Below are positions 12,207 through 23,064 of a stretch of DNA of 64,000 nucleotides, piece after piece. Where the stretch lies: NCBI RefSeq assembly GCF_947242115.1, contig NC_074726.1, positions 13,577,970 through 13,641,969 on the forward strand, read 5' to 3'. The stretch comes from Biomphalaria glabrata. Taxonomy: Eukaryota; Mollusca; Gastropoda; Planorbidae. The position numbers and the translations under genes were made by a program. Positions within the stretch are counted from its first letter, which is position 1, and each line of letters begins with the position of its first letter. Below the pieces are notes generated by a model. The model was not told the DNA's origin. It made no database searches and worked only from the letters and a program-made list of their open reading frames with translations.

Positions 12207-14828
12207 TTTGGAGTTTTCGCAGAGGTTCCTATAAAAAATTTAGTAACTGTATATTTTGCCTCCAAGATAATTCTTCGTGTTTACCTTTCTTTTTGCTCTA
12301 GTCTACAATGTACCAACCGGGCAAAAACACAGACTATCCAATAAGACCAGGAGCCAATGCTCGAGTTTTTGATTATTACAAGAGGAAAGATTCAGAGGTA
12401 GCACTACAAAATATTTAGAATGTTTCCTCTCAAATTGTAGTACTTTTAGCAAAAGTTCTTTAAAACATTTTTTTTTTAAACTTTGAACTTCATAAAGCAA
12501 TAGGCCTAATAACCATATAACTCTTGTTTTTAAATATTCAAATTATTGCAACTCCAACAAAATAATTTAGTGTATCATATATGAAAAAGTTAATCAGAAG
12601 TTTGCTACACTAGGGTTGTGATGCCCAAAATGCGGCCCGCGGGCCACATACGGCCCGCAAAGTGGCTCCGTTCGCCAAGTCGAAACGTCGGCACAAAGTG
12701 TAGAAAATTACCATCCAAAAATAACCTCACAAAATAACTTGACACGAGTGTTAGAAATTAAAATGGCCCGCGACACGAGTGTTGGAAATTAAAATGGCCC
12801 GCGACAAAAGTGTTGGAAATTAAAATGGCTCGCGACACGAGAGTTGGAAATTAAAATGGCCGAGTAAGGTTGGGCATCACTGCTTTAGATGATTCATTAG
12901 ACTCTATAAATGGATTAGTAACTAGCAAATAGTGAATCCACTGACATTTTCTTTTCATATTACAGAAACTATTTTGTATTTTTCTTTTGTACTTAATCAT
13001 CAAAAAGTATAGCATGAATATTCTTTCACATTAGGCCTATTTGTTAAATACAATCATTTATTTTTTAACCCTCAAGGTGTTTCCATCAACCGGGAGACTA
13101 ACTTCTCAAACAGAAATCTATGACTATGTCGATGCCAATAATCGAATGGTAGGTCCAAAAAAGTCTTTATGAGATAAAATATATTTACTGCTTGACTTAT
13201 AATATGAAAAACACGTCACAACGTTCACCCATTGAAGTTTTTGGCTCAAAAGAGGTTCGGAAGATTATGTATAAAACTTAGAACTTTATAATAAATTTTG
13301 TTTTTTACTATACTATATTATTGTACTAGAAATATATTACCAGCGGCACGCGGGTCTTAATTTGCGTATTACTGTCGATATAGTCAATGAGAGTGCTTTG
13401 GAAACAATTAAACGAAAAAATAATGCTATAAGAAAGCGAATGCGTGAATTTAAAAAATAGTATGAATGGAGTTATCAAAATAGCTAATCGACCAACATCC
13501 ATTTTTTTTATAAAAACATTTACTTTTAGGTCTACATATATTTAGATCTAGATCTAGAGTCTATATACTATTATCATATAAACATGATAAACATGGCCTA
13601 GATCCATAAAATAGGAATACTTTCATAGAGCTGGGCAACTTTTTTTTTTGCAGCCTATGCGACCACAGTGGGCCCCTCACTTTCATACGACTCGCGCTGA
13701 TTCGAGTTGTAAATTATTAAATTAAACCATTTTATAACTTATAACAAATTTCCCACGGCCTCTTTCATTTACCAGGAGCTCCTGGAAATCTCCTGAAATT
13801 GAAAAATATACGAAAAGGTCCTGGTAATCTCCGGAAATTATTAAAATGTTTCAAAAACTCAAAAAATTCTCCTGAAATATGTTGACAAAAATTTTCATTT
13901 TGGAGTGTCATTCAATATGGAAAACGGCAATCCTACGCGCAATAAAAAAAAAAAAAAAAACGGCATTATGCTATACCCGTAATAGTGGAATCTGGTAAAA
14001 GAAATTTCTCCTCAAACTAATGAAGAATTACTTGAGGTCAACAATTCTCGAAGATAGATTATTATTATTATAGCTTTTATATAGCGCTACTTTCATGCTT
14101 ATAGCATGCTCAGAGCGCTTTGGTCCAGTTTTATTTGTGGACCGGTGGGGGGGGGGGGTATCTAGGAGTTGGTTTTCTGTGCTGGTTTTAGGCGCTCAGT
14201 AAACACAACTCTGCACGAGACGGGTGTCGAACCTCGAGCCCCCTTCTAGGTAGCCAAGCCAAGCCAAGTTATATATAGATATAATAGATATAAACATTTG
14301 GTAATTCTTGCTATTGAGCGTGATCTATGTAGGAAATAGAATTTTTATGATATACTGTATGACTTCGCTACACTCATGGCTCGTAATGTAATTCTGTAGG
14401 TAGTAAAGAATGAATAAAATGCAAAGACGAATTTATTTTCTAATACAAACTCTTAATTTTCACTTATAATCCGTATCCCTACCTAAACTTGGCCCCACGA
14501 AATCCGCTTCGTATAGGGCCCAACAATGGTTAAATCCGGCCCTGCTATTTAGTGACGTGAATACATAGTAGATTACTTGTTCCCCTTCTTTTGTTTTTCG
14601 CGCTAAAGTTACGTGGGGTAACTCTAGTACGACTTGCAGAAATAAAAGAGTGATCTTTCCATGACTTCTTGGTCACAATAGTTAAGCCCGGCCCTGCTAT
14701 TTAGTGACGGGTGAATACTACTTGTTCTCCCCCCCCCCCTTTTTTTTTTCGCCGCTAAAGTAGCGTACAGAAATGGTGATCTTTCCTTTACTTCTTGGTG
14801 TCAGGAATGGTTGAGCCATGAAGAGAAT

Positions 14829-14884
<56 letters not shown>

Positions 14885-15637
14885 TCTCCCCTCCCCCGAA
14901 TAATTCTTTTTCGAATTATTTTGACTGTCATGAACGCATATTGCGAAATATGGCTGGCTGGCTGCCTGGTCATGTGGCATGTGCTCGCACTGTTGTCTCG
15001 AAACCCTGCCCCTGCAATCCTGTGTGAGGTTTGGGTGAGAATGGTATTATCTTTATCTCCGAAACATGTACAACATACATACTATGAAAGGTCAGATTCC
15101 TTACCTGAGACCATGAGATTGACATGATTAAAATGCTTTATGTTTATATGCTTAGATACATTACATAAAAAGTATGGCATGTATATTACGCATCACGTAT
15201 CATATATGTGGTGATTAGATTGATATATTTATCATTTCTAACAGTATGGTATTAGGAAACCGCAGCCGAATCCGTTGCAAAGATATGTAAGTCAATGTTT
15301 TTTTCAACGCGTCTTTTATGAAATAACTTTTTTAAATGTCATTTTAAATTAATTTAATTTTTAATAACTTTTTTTTTAAAAGAAGAAAATCCTTTTTACT
15401 TGAAAATATAATTAGGAATTTCGTCCCATCGCTACATTAGAATTATTTCTAAAATTGTCTCATGTAGAAACATTGTATAGGTCTATAGGTCTTTTTTTTT
15501 TTGTTTTTTGTTTTTTTAGTCTTTCTTTTCAAAGATAACTAATTTAAAAAAAAAATCATTGTATATCATTATTTCTTTTTTTTTTCAAACTTCTTTCGTA
15601 TACAGACATAACATTCTTAAGTCTTTCATTTCAGTGA
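4855..15637 (+). CDS. 3' exons of an unrecognised gene: basic Arg/Ser/Tyr-rich C-terminal tail
   Basis: Exons chosen by AG/GT sites and unbroken frame: 4855-4989, 9835-9901, 10264-10332, 11227-11301, 11415-11495, 12302-12397, 13077-13148, 15245-15286, and a last exon opening with the stop codon TGA at 15635-15637. After the first base, which completes a split codon, they give 212 codons without a stop. The first junction is phase 2; all later ones are phase 0. The peptide is polar and probably disordered, with no domain I recognise. Basic kinase-type motifs occur about once per exon: RRQS, RRDS, RRRSS, RRKSS and KRKDS. Tyrosine motifs include EIYDYV and DYYKRKDSE. It could be the cytoplasmic tail of a membrane protein, but the upstream part is missing. 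The exon at 10264 ends inside a 25-bp minisatellite. The 3' UTR probably ends after AATAAA-type signals near 15943 or 15991. Confidence 0.72.
4990..5512 (+). other. Intron segment resembling the intron before exon 9835
   Basis: Blocks such as TACACCGGATACGCC, AAGCTTTGCTATTTATA and CCATGTATGAAAATCT recur in diverged form at about 9750-9810 (TACACCGGTTACACC, CCATGTATGAAAATCTTCAAT). Together with paired family-T copies at 4187 and 7283, this suggests an old tandem duplication inside the gene. No additional exon was recognised here. Confidence 0.45.
5513..7282 (+). mobile_element. hAT-like non-autonomous element, family G, copy 1
   Basis: Ends are CATGGGCGTAGCCAGG and its inverse (CCTGGCTACGCCCATG). 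It is flanked by a perfect 8-bp duplication TTACTGCC (5505-5512 and 7283-7290). An 8-bp TSD fits the hAT superfamily. There is no transposase. Inside are long G and C tracts, many palindromic pieces such as TTTAAACTCAAAACCCC, and, at about 5880-6110, an antisense fragment of a LINE reverse-transcriptase tail also present in the copies at 38263 and 41543. The repeated mid-section (6781-7110) is itself tandem. Confidence 0.85.
6781..7110. repeat. Internal tandem array of AAAACCCCCT/TAGGGGG blocks
   Basis: Short blocks of the form CTCAAAACCCCCTGGTAGGG repeat, arranged in a higher-order unit of roughly 120 bp present about twice (a piece beginning CTCAAAGCCCC with TGGTAGAGGGATTTG occurs near 6857 and 6974). 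It lies inside the hAT-like copy at 5513-7282. Confidence 0.75.
7283..7690 (-). mobile_element. Family T transposon copy
   Basis: Shares long stretches with 4187-4640, for example TGCACAATTATTCATTGACA, CAATTAATTACTGGTA and TTTAAACAATTATTTATT. The hAT-like element at 5513 sits at its left edge and duplicated its TTACTGCC. It is non-coding. Confidence 0.6.
7835..7965 (+). mobile_element. tRNA-derived SINE fragment
   Basis: The stretch GGTCGTGCGGTTTGCGCGCT followed by GGACTGTCGTTTGGATTTAT resembles tRNA-headed SINEs common in snail genomes. The expected B-box region is degraded here. The match is to remembered repeats, so confidence is moderate. Confidence 0.4.
8046..8596 (+). mobile_element. 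hAT-like element, family R, copy A
   Basis: Starts CAGGGCCGGACTTAAC and ends GGCCGGCTCTG, an inverted pair of the CAGGG type typical of hAT elements. It is flanked by CTAAATAG and CAAAATAG (7 of 8 bases), a decayed 8-bp TSD. The same flanks surround copy B, so the element was duplicated along with its surroundings. No coding region is seen. It lies in the intron between exons 4989 and 9835. Confidence 0.65.
8800..9466 (+). mobile_element. hAT-like element, family R, copy B
   Basis: Begins CAGGGCTGGAATAACC and ends CTTAGGTCGGCCCTG. It is more complete than copy A on the right, keeping GGGGCCCACTGCGGTCGCAT. It shares the internal block CATACAGTATATCATAATAA with copies A and C. Confidence 0.7.
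10316..10515 (+). repeat. 25-bp minisatellite, 8 copies, containing the 5' splice site of an exon
   Basis: The unit (17 nt ending TTAACTTTAGAAAG, then GTCAGTCT) is repeated eight times with no length change; only the first base of copy one differs. The true exon end is 10332. Identical AAAG|GTCAGT donors therefore recur after 10357, 10382, 10407, 10432, 10457, 10482 and 10507. Any later donor would add GTC AGT CTA TGT TAA, an in-frame stop, so only the first gives full-length protein. Confidence 0.93.
10516..11226 (+). other. Intron without recognised feature
   Basis: Contains a short GC-richer stretch at 10690-10830 with no similarity I can name, and at 10915-11010 a G-rich piece ending in GCATGCCCATGAC that resembles an end of the hAT-like families. 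No exon with consistent splice sites was found. Confidence 0.35.
11846..12126 (+). mobile_element. tRNA-derived SINE, family S
   Basis: The head reads TGTGGCCTAGTGGTTAATCT (A-box like) and TTGGTTCGGATCTCGG (B-box like), about 50 bp apart as in pol III tRNA promoters. The body carries TTTTGGGCGCCCCTGAGTCC. Antisense relatives are at 44938-45181 and 49056-49322, and a partial sense copy is at 20560-20690. It lies in an intron. Confidence 0.75.
12168..12204. repeat. (TA)n microsatellite
   Basis: A run of alternating T and A just upstream of the exon at 12302. Confidence 0.9.
12606..12892. mobile_element. hAT-type MITE with an internal 31-bp tandem repeat
   Basis: The left end GTTGTGATGCCCAAAATGCG and the right end GGTTGGGCATCACTG are inverted relatives of the CAGTGATGCCCAAC type. 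The interior has GCGGCCCGCGGGCCAC and four 31-bp units beginning GACACGAGTGTT at 12741, 12772, 12803 and 12834. A clear 8-bp TSD was not found. Confidence 0.6.
13651..14544 (-). mobile_element. hAT-like element, family R, copy C (inverted, interrupted)
   Basis: An antisense copy of the elements at 8046 and 8800: ATGCGACCACAGTGGGCCCC at the left and TTAAATCCGGCCCTG at the right, followed by CTATTTAGTGACG as in the other copies. Its terminal CAGGG on the left is missing. A SINE interrupts it at about 14060-14275. Confidence 0.7.
14060..14275 (-). mobile_element. SINE, family C, nested in the family R copy
   Basis: Block order is TATAGCTTTTATATAGCGCT, CATGCTTATAGCATGCTCAG, GGCGCTCAGTAAACACAACT and GTCGAACCTCGAGCCCCCTT. 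The same order appears at 16396-16640 and, decayed, at 46680-46866. The antisense B-box-like GTTCGA near GTCGAACCTCGAG suggests a tRNA-derived head on the minus strand. Confidence 0.6.
14836..14882. repeat. (TA)n microsatellite
   Basis: A run of alternating T and A within an intron of the unrecognised gene. Confidence 0.9.
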
Positions 15638-16086
15638 GTCGCTAATGGAAACACTTTCAGAAATTCAAAGAATCAAGGTTTTAAGTCTTTATCAAGTTAT
15701 CTTAACACAGCTACAAACTTTGATGCCTAGAAAATACCTACAATGATTGAATACTACTACTACCATTCTGTTAAACCTAGAGAGAGAGAGAGAGTAACAA
15801 CATGGCAATGAAGAAATTTGTGGACTTTACAAGGCACCCTACAACGTATAGTTTTATATCAGTGTCGTATAGTTTTATATCAGTGTCCTATAGAAATATG
15901 AGGCAATACACTGCCTTCAGGTATTTTCTTACATTCATTGTAAATAAACATCGGTCCATTTGATTACTTTTCCTGCCTATAGAATACATGTAATAAACAT
16001 TAAAATATATATAGCTCAGTGCTTGCACATAGCTAATATGACGTTATTCAAATTTATTTAATGACAAATATAAGCAAGACTAGATA
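15638..16086 (+). other. Likely 3' UTR and intergenic start of the unrecognised gene
   Basis: After the TGA at 15635 comes non-coding sequence with an AG microsatellite (15780-15795), a 21-bp duplication around 15849-15890, and AATAAA-type signals near 15943 and 15991, either of which could end the transcript. Confidence 0.5.
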
Positions 16087-17627
16087 CATGGGCGTTAGGG
16101 GGAAGCGTCGGGGTTCAAACCACCAAACCCCGAAATGAAATCCCCCCATCACTTGCCCCAGCGCAGCTATAGTGGGTTTTGAGTTTAAAATCCCCTCCAT
16201 GGAGTTTTGAGTTAAAACCCTCCCTCTTCTATAAAAAAAAAATCAAACGACAAACACCAAATTCCATGAGCATTGCTAAGAAGGGTTTGAGTTTACCCCC
16301 CCCCCCCAAAAAAAAAATTGTTTTTACGATAATACTCCCTCTTGAAAATAAGACTAAAGCTGCTAAAGCATACAACAGTCACCAGATTAATCAATTTATT
16401 ATTATTATAGCTTTTATGTAGCTCTACTTTCATGCTTATAGCATGCTCAGAGCGCTATAAACCAATCTCATTTGTGGGCAAGAGGGGGGAGGGGATATCT
16501 GGGAGAAGGTTTTCCGCGCTGCCTTTGGGCGCTCAGTAAACACAACTCTGCTCGAATCGGGTGTCGAACCTCGAGCCCCCTTCATAAGTAGCCAAGGCAA
16601 GCCAAGTTCAAGTGTTCTTAGCCTCTCGACCACGCTTTCTATGAACCATAGGGTTTTGGGTTTAAAACAAAAAAACAACCTTCCATCTGGTTTTCAAGCA
16701 AAAAAACTACCTCTTCATTATAAATTTAAAGCAAAATACAGTCACAAAATTCTATGAGCGTAGCAACCCCCCCCCCTCAAAATAGCTTTAAGTTTAAAAC
16801 CCCCTCCAGATGGTTTTGACTTTAAAACCCCCCTACAGAGAGTTTTGAGGTTTAAAACCACTTCTTCAATTATATTCTAAAGCAAAATAAAGTCACCTAA
16901 TTCTATAACCGTAGCTAAGGGGTTTTGATTTTGTTTAATAAAAAACATCAGATTTTTTTTTTGTTTAACCCCCCCCCCCCCTACAAATCGTTTTGACGAT
17001 AAATTTCCCTCTTCAATATAAAATCTAAAGCAAACTACAGTCTAAAATCCCCTCCAGATGATTTTGACTTTAAAACCCCCCTACAGAGAGTTTTGAGGTT
17101 TAAAACCACTTCTTCAATATTATTCTAAAGCAAAATAAAGTCACCAAATTCTATAACCGTAGCTAAGGGGTTTTGATTTTGTTTAATAAAAAACATCAGA
17201 TTTTTTTTTTGTTTAACCTCCCCCCCCCCAACTAATCGTTTTGACGATAAATTTCCCTCTTCGATATAAAATCTAAAGCAAACTACAGTCACCAAATTCC
17301 ATGAGCGTAGCCAAGAAGTGTTACCGATTTCTATCAGTCGCTGTGTTCCATTAATAAAGTGCATTGTATAGAAGATTTGGTTTTTGAACACAATTTTTTA
17401 ATAGCAGCATAAAAAGCTCAGGACTCCACTGGTGGAGCTCACAGCGCTCCCCCAAACCCCCTGTCTAGCATGGAGGGGGGTGTCTACTGTCATTTCACTA
17501 ACTCCAGGAAAAATTATTCTAGGGTACACAGTCTTCCGAAAGAATGAAGGGTTGGAATATAACAAATATTAATTAAAGACATACATATATACATATATTT
17601 GGGAGGGGAATAATGGCTACGCCCATG
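16087..17627 (-). mobile_element. hAT-like element, family G, copy 3 (inverted)
   Basis: Ends are CATGGGCG at 16087 and CGCCCATG at 17627. The flanking 8-mers ACTAGATA and AATAGATA match at 7 of 8, a decayed TSD. The interior holds the family's TTTTGAGTTTAAAACCCC blocks and poly-C tracts in reverse order, and a duplicated segment of about 265 bp (near 16790-16990 and 17050-17235). A SINE of family C is inserted at about 16396-16640. The LINE fragment seen in other copies is not evident here. Confidence 0.75.
16396..16640 (-). mobile_element. SINE, family C
   Basis: Same block order as 14060-14275 (CATGCTTATAGCATGCTCAG, GGCGCTCAGTAAACACAACT, GTGTCGAACCTCGAGCCCCC). It is nested in the hAT-like copy at 16087. 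Confidence 0.65.
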
Positions 17628-19763
17628 AATAGATACAAGAAGTATTAAGGAGAAAATTTTATGTGTTGCATTTCTGGAAGTCTAATTAGCACACACAATA
17701 AAAGCTTTAGTGAAACCTACAATTCAAATTTCTATTCTCCGTCGAACTCTAGCTAAGATTTAATTTTGCTATAAAAATAAGTTAAAGGATTACATTTATT
17801 TCCCTGAATTGTAGAACTCGTTTATTTCTAATGATATTTTTTGCATCATTAAAGATTTCGTCTAATTGAAACAATGCCTGTAATGTATAAGATTCTGATA
17901 ACCATTGTGTGGAGGCAGAATTTATTGTTCAGAATCGATTCTATTCTTTTTATATTTGATTCATAATTTAAAAGTTTTCTGAGTGTGTATGTGTGTGTTC
18001 AATTGTTACACTTGTTGAACTGATGTTTTTTTTTTTTTAATATTCGCAAATTACCCTGTAATTTAAAAAAAGTCGATTGTTATTGCCTCAACAAAAAATA
18101 ATTAACAAATTGAAGAAACCTAGTAAATGCATAGCGTACGCTGTATAAATATTAATATAAAAATTATACAATATCTTGATGACTGTGCAAAATTTATTAG
18201 TTTTTTTTTTCATGTAATATAAATATTTGACCTAGTTTGTTTTTTTTCAACTGGAAACTAAAAGTCATGGAATAGATTACTTCTGTCATTTCCTGAAAAG
18301 GCCTCTCGAAATAAAAATCTGATCTTTTAGTTGCTCATTAATGACGATCACTCTTCATCAATCTTAACGCTATTGATGACATGAATGCTATTAAAAAAAA
18401 AGCAATGTGTGTTAAACATGTTCCTGGCCTTTTCCAGACACTGACAAGCGCTGGCGCTCTGACGTCTGCTATAGGCAAACAATTACCAAACGTTGATTCC
18501 TTATTGTTCTTGTCCTTACCCCAATTCTTTCTCCCCCTTGTTGTCCTAATTGGGCGCCTTCTATTGACCTGCTGAATGAATTCAATGGCCCCTGCTTTTC
18601 ATATATATATGATATATATTATTTGAGGAACGCATATGATTAGAGTCCCTGGCAGCTGTAGGATAATGTTGGTTTATTTTGAGTCTCTTTCAATCACGTG
18701 AAATATATGGTCACTGTTGACAACTTTTCAGCCGTGAACTTTGTCCGATAAGAACAATTAGAAATAGACAATTTTTTTTTTTACTGTAAGAACTCGTTAT
18801 TTAGTCAGTGAAATTTATTTACATTATATTACAAAATTGACACTATTATCTTTCATATTTTCTTAATAAAACAAAACAAAATAACAAAAGATTTTTTTAA
18901 CTACTTTTGTCTATTTTTCAAGCATTGAATATTGCACTGAGCACCTAGGGATGCCGCAGACCAAACAAGATCACGTGATAAGACTTGAAAGGGGAAATAA
19001 TATTACACTAGTTACAGATTTCCTCTGGAAACCTAAGAAGGACGGGGTTGAGTTGGTGGGACATTTTTTTTTAATGCCTTCTATTTCCGAACAATGATTT
19101 ATCGGTAAGAAGATTACACAGAGAGTTTGTGTCATCACATAAACTCGTGCGTCCCGCCGAAGGATCCACCCATTATTCAGAATTGCAAATAGGTTTACTT
19201 TAGGCAGTGCTAAAAAGGTGCCGGTACTCAATAATAAATTTCGTAACTTTTAACTACTAATAAATTAATATAAAAAACACGTTAAAATACAAGAAAAGTA
19301 ATAAATTTTCCCCACATAGATAAAGGTGCCGGTACGCCGTATCGGTGCGTACCGTCACCAAAAAACAACAACACTGGGTTTAGATATTTTCAGCAAGAAT
19401 ATCAAAAGCTATGAACTACCAGCTACCAATAACCACAACTCCCTCCCTACTAAATGGTCATTTAAAGAAAGATTGACTGCGATGACACATATAACACAAT
19501 GCGCAAGTTTCTGCATGTCGACTGTCTGAATTCGGCTAACGTTAATATTTTGTGATTTTCTACATGTAGACAAGGAGATTTCTGGCAACATTGGGGTCCT
19601 AGTGAATGATGACTATATACGGATTGGGTTGAATGAGAGTTGATAAGGGCCCTTTGGAACAGGGGATGACGTTTTCATTTGGATTCATTAGTTCTTCCTG
19701 TTATTTATGATTTATAGAACAACAGTAAATTACAGGTGTATATGTATTCATAATTCCACTTCT

Positions 19764-19859
19764 AAATAAGTGTATCAGATGACACACAAATAAGTGTATC
19801 ATATGACACATACATAATTGTATTAGAAGACACATAAATAAGTGTATTAGATGAAACAC
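19764..19859. repeat. 24-bp tandem repeat, 4 copies
   Basis: Units of the type AAATAAGTGTATCAGATGAC plus ACAC, four copies with several substitutions, no length change. Confidence 0.85.
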
Positions 19860-20559
19860 AAATAAGCAATACAAATATGTAAAATGTTAAAAAAAAACAA
19901 TGACAGAAATGAATCCTCTTTATTATTGTTAAAATAATCTCCCTTACATTTATGTATTGTTAAAAAAAAAATATTTTTGAAAACAATGGCATGCATAATT
20001 ATTTAAAAAACAAAATGGTTCAATTTCAGAACATAGAAAGTAGACATTGAGCCTAAACATTGCAAGTCTCAAAATGTGGTGAAATAAGATTTGAATAGCT
20101 CTTATAGTTTTTGACCTCTAAACATGACAGAAAGATGAAACAAAACTAATAGAGACTTCTCCTCTTACTGAGACAGCTAAAAATGGATTGTAATAGTGAG
20201 CTTCAAATGTAAATCTTTACTAGATCCTAAACAACATATAAAAATAAGACTTTATCAGTTCTGAAGTGGACTTGTGGACCTGCAATGAATAGGATGACCA
20301 CATCTATTCTTAACAAACTCGGAACAATACATTCTAATAGGTAACATCACTTTTTGTTTGACTTCAAATATTTATTGCAATGAAAAAATGTGTGTCTTGG
20401 TACTCAAATATGTGATTCAATTAAAAAAACAAAAAACAACTTATATTGGCGTCAGCAACAATGACTAAAGGAAAACTTACATCTAAAACTAAAATTGAAA
20501 ATGAAAGCACATAGAAAGAGTATATTTAATTTGTGTAGCAATAAATTACAAACTGGGAA

Positions 20560-20690
20560 ATTGTAGACCAGTGCTAAAGTTCGTTACTTCCAAACAGAGG
20601 GATCTTGAGTGTGAGTCCCAGTGAAGACTGAAATTTTAAGTTCCGGGATTTTTAGGACGCCCATGTACCAGCCACAAAAAACAGACAAGC
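20560..20690 (+). mobile_element. Partial family S SINE
   Basis: Carries AGTCCCAGTGAAGACTG, AAGTTCCGGGATTTTTAGGA and CGCCCATGTACCAGCC, corresponding to the middle of the SINE at 11846-12126. The A-box half is degraded. Confidence 0.5.
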
Positions 20691-21221
20691 TTTACAAAAT
20701 CTAGCCCCAAAAAGTTGCAAGATTTAAAAGTGGTACCTTAAATCACAAACTGGCCTTCACATTATCCGCTCATTTAATTAGCAGTAGCTAACAATCTTGA
20801 AATATATTGACAGAAATTAACATTACAAAAGTATGACTTTAAAATAAATGATTTTTTTTTCTTGAATTTCCATTCTTTGTACTTATTTGATATAAAAAAG
20901 GTAAAAAAACAACATAAAAACATAATTTTTTTGTCAGTCACTAAAAAATCATTCTGAAATGTAAACTATAAAAACAACAAGAAACTTCTGAGAATACACA
21001 AAATGTCTAGTCTAGCTACAATTTCTCAATGCGTATTATAAAAATGGTGTAAAGATTTATCAGGTACTAATAATTTATATTAAAAAATTGTTTTAGTTAA
21101 TTAGTTGTTTTTTTTTTAACTTCTTAAAAATTTTATGGGTTAGAAAGCCAGTGGAGTATTTTTGTATTTTTTTTTTCAATTTATTAAGTTTTTCATTAGT
21201 TTTATAAAGTTGTAAAAACAA

Positions 21222-21570
21222 AAAAGGACAGCAACAAGTTGAAACAAGAGTGATGATTGAAAACAAAAGGACAGCAACAAGTTGAAACAAGAGTGATGAT
21301 TGAAAACAAAAGGACAGCAACAAGTTGAAACAAGAGTGATCATTGAAAACAAAAGGACAGCAACAAGTTGAAACAAGAGTGATGATTGAAAACAAAAGGA
21401 CAGCAACAAGTTGAAACAAGAGTGATGATTGAAAACAAAAGGACAGCAACAAGCTGAAACAAGAGTGATGATTGAAAACAAAAGGACAGCAACAAGTTGA
21501 AACAAGAGTGATGATTGAAAACAAAAGGACAGCAACAAGCTGAAACAAGAGTGATGATTGAAAACAAAAA
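21222..21570. repeat. Second 43-bp minisatellite, 8 copies
   Basis: GGACAGCAACAAG recurs at 21226, 21269, 21312, 21355, 21398, 21441, 21484 and 21527, exactly 43 bp apart. Variants are AAGTTG/AAGCTG and GATGATTG/GATCATTG. The minus strand has no stop codon in any of the three frames, so each frame reads as the same hydrophobic, Cys-rich 43-residue repeat. This is probably a by-product of the period and composition rather than a gene. Confidence 0.93.
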
Positions 21571-22474
21571 GGCTGCATAAAAAAAAAGTTCTTGCATTCA
21601 AACAAGGTATTGAAAGTTTGTAAAACAAACTAGTGGGGAGACCCTGTGAGTCAGTCAATCTTTCACATCTCAATGCAAACCAATAAATATATCCCAAACA
21701 AGTTGATAAACACACACAAACTATTAGATTTGTAATGAAAAATGTTTATATCTATGATGTAAAATGTAATCATCTGTATTTAAAAGAAGATGTGTCTGTC
21801 TCTTTTACTCTGTTTCATGTCCTATCTGTATTGCTCCAGGATTAAGGGTTTCTCTTGTTTCCTGCATGAGTTCATGTTCACAAGTACTGCTACGATGAGC
21901 AACTGTGTGTGTGTGTGTGTCAATAAGGAATATAAACTATGTAATGTAGCGTGTTTGACTTGTAGAAATATAGATAAACAGATTTATTCAATTTACAATG
22001 CATATAAAATGAACTGCCTGTTAAGTCTTAAGTTGGCGTAATTGCCTAATTATGTTTTGTTAAACAAATTGCACAATTTCATAAGTACTCAGTAGTTTAA
22101 GGGACAAATAATGCCCATTAGAACTTAAACAGGTATCTAACATTAGTTGTGGAGAGAAAAGAATATATATATATATGTATGCATGTATGTATGTGTGTGC
22201 ATGCTTGTTTGTGTACATGTGTGTGTACATACATTTGTTGAAAGTAGCTTTATCAATTATTTGTCTTGCCAAAATGTAGTTTGAAAGAAAACAAATATAT
22301 CCAAACAAAATAATGTGTTCCAAACTATTCCTTGGTTCCAATTGACACACACAATAAGGGGGCTTATGCAACATATAAATGGACAAAAACATTACTTTAA
22401 AACAAAATCCTTAAACATCAACATAAAATAAAGCAAGAAAAATATCTAAAATATATAAAAAAATAAAGCTTATA

Positions 22475-23064
22475 TAAAGCGTAATTGTATCAATTAGTTT
22501 GGATCAGTCATGTAATTAAATTTTGTAACTAACAATAATAAATTTGTGCAATTAGAAATATTGTTACCAATTGTGTTTGTTTAGTGCAATCTCATGCTTT
22601 TTGCTTTCTCAGTGGGCTATGATCCTATCTCTTGTCTGAACCAGTTGGGAGGGGAAGGTGGAGAAAGAAAGGAGGTAATGTATTTTATAAAAAGAAAAAA
22701 TGTAAAACTTGAATTCAAACTCATGGGCTCATGTCTCCTTAAGCCAATACACTAACCAATGTGCTAGCCAAGTGTTTACAAAAATAGATTTCATAATTAT
22801 CTATTATTGGTTTCAAACTTTTAAGTGACGACCTAATTCTCTACACAAAGTATAATGGGGACTAATTCAACTTATACTGCCAGATCTGTCAAGTAGAATT
22901 TCTTTTTTATTTAATTAGATATTGATTCTTGATTTGTCAGATACAAGAAATAATGGTGTGAAATTTCAACTTGATCAGAGATTGAGTGTGGGAGAAATTA
23001 TGTGTTTCAAAAACTGTACAAGACAGACAGATAGACTAAGTGAATAGATATAAGCTTTGTAAAA
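22475..23064 (+). mobile_element. Family T transposon copy with inverted AAAGCTTATAT ends
   Basis: Starts AAAGCTTATATAAAGCG and ends GATATAAGCTTTG. Shared blocks: TTAGTTTGGATCAGTCATG, CTAACAATAATAAATTTGTG, TTTCAACTTGATCAGAGATT and GACAGACAGATAGACTAAGT. It has no coding capacity. Confidence 0.65.

Larger units (their letters stand above)
17628..21221. other. Intergenic, no gene recognised
   Basis: AT-rich sequence between the convergent ends of the unrecognised gene and JMJD4. Contents seen: a duplicated AAGGTGCCGGTAC motif at 19215 and 19323, a 24-bp tandem repeat at 19764-19859, and a degraded family-S SINE piece at 20560-20690. No exon could be supported. Confidence 0.6.

Noticed and set aside
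21093-21715. Protein genes of 170 and 179 codons on the minus strand
   Set aside because: Both frames run through the same 43-bp minisatellite and are open only because the repeat lacks stops in every frame; there is no recognisable domain outside it.
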